This document shows, piece after piece, positions 5,643-9,800 of a stretch of DNA of 12,667 nucleotides. Below the pieces are notes generated by a model. It did not search any database, was not told the origin of the DNA, and saw nothing but the letters and a program-made list of their open reading frames with translations. The stretch comes from Planctomycetota bacterium. GTDB lineage: Bacteria > Planctomycetota > Phycisphaerae > UBA1845. Positions within the stretch are counted from its first letter, which is position 1; each line of letters starts with the position of its first letter. The position numbers and the translations under genes are program-made. The stretch lies in contig JADFRH010000013.1 of NCBI GenBank assembly GCA_022561415.1, positions 5,373-18,039 of the forward strand. The letters are read 5' to 3'.

Positions 5643-6632
5643 CTACGCCCCGGGCTGCCGAAGCGAGAGCCCGACCTTGGCGAGTTGGCTTTGGATCTCA
5701 TCGAGCGAGGTTTGTCCGAAGTTCTTGACGTACATCAGCTCGGCCTCGCTTCGCTTGGTGAGATCGCTGATGGTGGTCACGCCGAGACGCTGCAACGCTT
5801 TCCGAGAGCGGACCGACAGTTCCAATTCCGCGATGGGGCGATCCGGATCGGGAGACGGCGATTCGCCGGCGATGGGGGTGGGGGAGGACTTGAATAGGGC
5901 GGCTACGGCGTCGGCCGGCTGAAGCGCCTGCCCGAGTTTCAACCCCCTCTGTTTGAGCATAGCGTTGATCTCATGCAGCGATGTTTCGCCGAAATTCTTG
6001 TAGGAGAGCAACTCGGATTCGGTCGTCTTGAGCAAGTCGCGCAGGGTCGAGATGTTCATCTGCCGCAAACAGTTCCGGCTACGCACGGACAGCTCGAAAT
6101 CGGAGATCGGCATGTCGAGCAAGGCGCTGTGTCGCTCGCGATCTTTCTGCGACTGCTCATTGTAGACCATGTTGTACGAACTCTCGACGGACTTGAGAAG
6201 CTGCTGCGCGCGAACGTGATTGGGGTAGGCGCCCAAGACATCCAGCAGGCGCGCTTCCGCCTCTTCCAGGTGCCCGCGATCCTCGAGCATGATGGCCAGG
6301 TTGATCAACGCGTTGACCGGCGCCGGCGAGACAGACGCACACTTCTCGTACAACGCCAGTGCCGCGTCTTCGTCACCACACTGCTCGCTCAAAACGGCCG
6401 CTCGAAACGCCACTTCGGTATTATCCGGATCGAGTTCGAGAACCTGATGATAGGCGGTGAGCGCCCCCTCTCTGTCGAAGGACCGCTCCATCGCGCGTCC
6501 GCGCAGGAACCGAATCTCCGCGCGGTTCTCCTCCGTCTCCTTGACAGTGTTCAGCGCCGCCTGGGCCTCTTCAATCTTGTCGGCGGCAATCTGCGCCCGA
6601 ATGTCACTCAGCGATGAAGTTGCAATCGTCAT
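5643..6632 (-). CDS. TPR protein with two RNA polymerase alpha-CTD-like domains
   Basis: 329 aa. Residues about 8-150 are TPR helices (for example GALTAYHQVLELDPDNTEVAF, broken by AA, and ALYEKCASVSPAPVNALINLA). Residues 172-236 and 265-326 are two copies of the C-terminal domain of the RNA polymerase alpha subunit, each with ELSVRSR, the L-x-D-L-x-K helix and KNFG-x-TSL-x-EI. In domain 1, R184 and N187 sit where E. coli alpha R265 and N268 contact the UP-element minor groove, and NFG-x-TS keeps the Gly and Ser of that site. Domain 2 keeps the Arg (R275) but has Lys for Asn. The alpha N-terminal assembly domain is absent, so this is not RpoA. It probably binds DNA or transcription factors while the TPR part binds proteins; the role is inferred. 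The start at 6632 has AGGGA about 11 bases upstream. I associate this architecture with planctomycetes. Confidence 0.88.
   Translation of the reverse strand: MTIATSSLSDIRAQIAADKIEEAQAALNTVKETEENRAEIRFLRGRAMERSFDREGALTAYHQVLELDPDNTEVAFRAAVLSEQCGDEDAALALYEKCASVSPAPVNALINLAIMLEDRGHLEEAEARLLDVLGAYPNHVRAQQLLKSVESSYNMVYNEQSQKDRERHSALLDMPISDFELSVRSRNCLRQMNISTLRDLLKTTESELLSYKNFGETSLHEINAMLKQRGLKLGQALQPADAVAALFKSSPTPIAGESPSPDPDRPIAELELSVRSRKALQRLGVTTISDLTKRSEAELMYVKNFGQTSLDEIQSQLAKVGLSLRQPGA
5655..5840 (-). other. alpha-CTD-like domain 2
   Basis: Residues about 265-326 of the TPR protein. It has IAELELSVRSRKALQRLG, then TISDLTKRSEAELM and KNFGQTSLDEI. The Arg corresponding to E. coli R265 is kept, but the Asn corresponding to N268 is Lys. 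Confidence 0.8.
5925..6119 (-). other. alpha-CTD-like domain 1
   Basis: Residues about 172-236 of the TPR protein. It has ISDFELSVRSRNCLRQM, then LRDLLKTTESELLSYKNFG and ETSLHEI, followed by LKLG. It keeps both Arg and Asn of the DNA-contacting RSxNC motif. Confidence 0.85.
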
Positions 6633-6821
6633 GGTCGATCATTCCCTAGAGCCTTCTCCAGGCCGGTCCCTATCGAGAAACACGATCCACAGACCTTCCA
6701 TATCAAAGCAAGGCATGTGGAGCATCCGAAGATCCGCAACCGTATCCGGTTTGCCCGTAGAAGCTATCCCACGGCGCCGGTTTCCGCAACCCACCACCGT
6801 CCAGGGGTCAAGAGCCCGCAG
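6633..6821. other. intergenic region upstream of the TPR gene and downstream of the giant gene
   Basis: This 189-bp gap lies between two minus-strand genes. It should hold the promoter of the TPR gene, but I cannot identify convincing boxes. A 7-bp imperfect stem lies at 6736-6754 with no T-tract after it. No coding frame here looks real. Confidence 0.4.
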
Positions 6822-9800
6822 CTACCGAGGCCTGATTCCGCTCCGCCGGCGGCCGGTGGCGTCCCGAGCTTCCAGTCGCTCCAGGCGCGCCGTCATCGAG
6901 GAGAGCTTCTGCTCGAACTCCGGCAACAGCGGAAGCCCATAGCGCCGGGCAAACGCGCGGATGTCGCGGGCGTCTACGATTCCGTCACCGTTGAGGTCCG
7001 CCCGGGCGGCGCCTACAAGCGGCAGGTCTCTCACGGCGATGGAAACGAGCGGCGCCGCCACCTTCACGATCGGCTGCACACTGACCACGTCACCCGAGTC
7101 GATGACCCCGATTATGCCGACGTCGAATTCGTTGATGCGACTCAGGCACGTGTTCTCGGGCTCGCTGAACTTGAAAAAGTTCACCTGGATCGCGACGAAG
7201 TCGGCCAGACCCTGAACCCCGTCGCCGGTCGCATCGGTGCCCGTGCTCAGGGTTGGCTCGATCGGCAGATTCCAGCTCGCGGCCAACTGGGAGAAGTCGA
7301 CGATATCCACGACCCCGTCTTGGGGGATCGGACCCGATTGGAAGTCTCCGGACAACAGTGCACCGGCACCCGTCAGATCGACGGTGTCGGTGCACGCCGT
7401 GAACGACAGCGCCGACAGACGCCGTAGCGTGTGCCCCTCGACAACCGACAGCCAGTCGGCGCCCGGATCCAAATCAGACAACACCACGCTGGCCAATCCC
7501 GCGGCATCGATCGATACCGACAGCGTGCGCGAGTCGACCGACCCACCGCACGTCGTGACGACAAACGTGATGTCGCGCGTGACCGCGCTGCTGATCGCAT
7601 CGATTTCCAGGTTGGCCGTAACTTCCACCGCGGCACTGCTGAAGATACACGTGCCTATCTGACACGTCGTGGTCGTACACGGATCGGCGTCGTCGCAGGA
7701 CGTACCGTCCGCCACCGGCGCCAGCGTGTCGCAGTTCCCTTCCGCTCCCGCGACGTCACACGAAGCCGTGTTGCACTGACCCCCCGCACCCGAGCAATCC
7801 GGCGGCGAACCACCGGTGCAGGCGCCTGACTGGCAGGTCTCGCCGATGTTGCACGCATCGCTGTCATCGCACACCGCACCATCCGCCACGAACACATCCG
7901 CCGGACAGCTTGGCGATCCGCCATCACACGTCTCTTGCAGATCACATTGCCCCACCGAGGCGCGACAGACCGTGCCGGCCGGCTCCAGCAGGTCTACGGG
8001 GCACGCTGTTGAAGCGCCGTCGCAGGCCTCCGCGGCGTCGCACGCGTCGGTGCCGGCACGGCACTCGGTACCGGCGGGCTCGAGCGCATCGACCGGGCAC
8101 GCCGAAGACAGACCGTCGCAGGATTCCGCGGCGTCACAGACATCGACTGAAGCGCGGCACAGCGTCCCCGCCGAACTGAATACGTCGCTCGGGCAGGTAA
8201 CGGAGACGCCATCGCACGTCTCTACGGGGTCGCACAGACCCGCCGCCGCGCGACATTCCGTGCCGACGGGTTCAATCGCGTCGGCGGGGCAAACCGCGGA
8301 CACACCCGTGCAGACCTCGGCCGGGTCACAGGCACCCGTCGACGCTCGGCATTCGGTGCCCGCGGATTCCAATATATCCGCCGGGCAGCTCGGATTGATT
8401 CCATCGCACGATTCCGCAGGATCACAGGCACCCGTCGAAGTGCGGCATGTCGTTCCCACGGATTCAAGTACGTCGCCGGGACAGTTCGCCGTCGCACCGT
8501 CGCAGACCTCCGCCGCATCGCACACATCCGTCGACGCGCGACACACCGTGCCGGCCGCATCCAACGCGTCGGCCGGACAGGCGCCGGTCACGCCGTCGCA
8601 GGTCTCGGCCGGATCACACGCGCCGGTGGAAGCTCGGCATTCAAAACCGACAGCCTCGAGGGCGTCGGCCGGACAGGTCGTAGATGCACCGTCGCACACC
8701 TCTGCGGGATCGCACAGCCCTGTGGATGCGCGGCACTCGGTGCCCGTCGGCTCGAGCGCATCGGTCGGGCAGCTCGTCGAGACGCCATCGCAGACCTCGG
8801 CCGGATCGCAGGCGCCGGTCGAAGCACGGCAAACGGTCCCGCCGGGCTCCAGCGCATCGGCCGGACAGGCCGCCGTAACGCCGTCACAGGTTTCTGCGGG
8901 ATCACACGCGTCGGTAGACGCACGGCACTCCGTTCCCGCCGGCTCCAATGCGTCCACCGGGCAGGAAGCAGACACGCCGTCGCACGTCTCGGCCGGGTCG
9001 CACACACCCGTCGACGCCCGGCATTCGACTCCGGCAGCCTCGAGGGCGTCGGCCGGACAGGTCGCAGATACGCCGTCGCACACTTCAGCGGGATCGCAAA
9101 GACCTGTCGATGCGCGGCATTCGGTCCCGAACGATTCGAGCGCGTCGACCGGACAGGCTGTCGATACACCGTCGCAGGCTTCCTGTGGATCACAAGTCCC
9201 CGTCGAAGCGCGGCACACCGTGCCGGCAGGGTCAACGCTGTCGGCGGGGCATCCAACTGAAACACCATCGCATACCTCGGCCGGATCGCATGCGCCGGTG
9301 GACGCGCGGCATTCGGTTCCCGCCGGGTCCAATGCATCAATGGGACAGGAAACAGACACACCGTCGCACGTCTCTGCGGGGTCGCACACACCCGTCGACG
9401 CCCGGCATTCAAATCCGGCAGCCTCGAGGGCGTCAGCCGGACAGGTCGCAGATAGACCGTCGCACACCTCTGCGGGATCGCAGAGTCCGGTGGATGCGCG
9501 GCACTCGGTTCCGGTTGGCTCAAGCGCATCGGTCGGGCAGGTCGCGACGACTCCATCGCAGACCTCGGATGGATCACATGCGCCCGTCGAAGCGCGGCAC
9601 ACGGTCCCGTCGGGCTCCAGCGCATCAGTCGGACATGCAGCCGTAACGCCGTCACAGGTTTCTGCTGGATCACACGCACCCGTCGATACGCGGCATTCGG
9701 TCCCCGCTGGATCCAGCGCGTCGGCCGGACAGGAGGCAGACACGCCGTCGCACGTCTCTGCGGGGTCGCACAGACCCGTCGACGCCCGGCATTCGACTCC

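Noticed and set aside
5552..5701. Longer start of the SpoIID-type gene at 5701
   Set aside because: It would overlap the 3' end of the TPR gene by about 59 bp and add an Arg/Ser/Pro-rich leader before the signal peptide. The ATG at 5551 places the hydrophobic segment correctly.
6736..6754. Hairpin after the giant gene as a rho-independent terminator
   Set aside because: The stem is seven base pairs with a bulge (GCAAACCG, GATA, CGGTTGC on the minus strand) and no T-tract follows, so the evidence is too weak.
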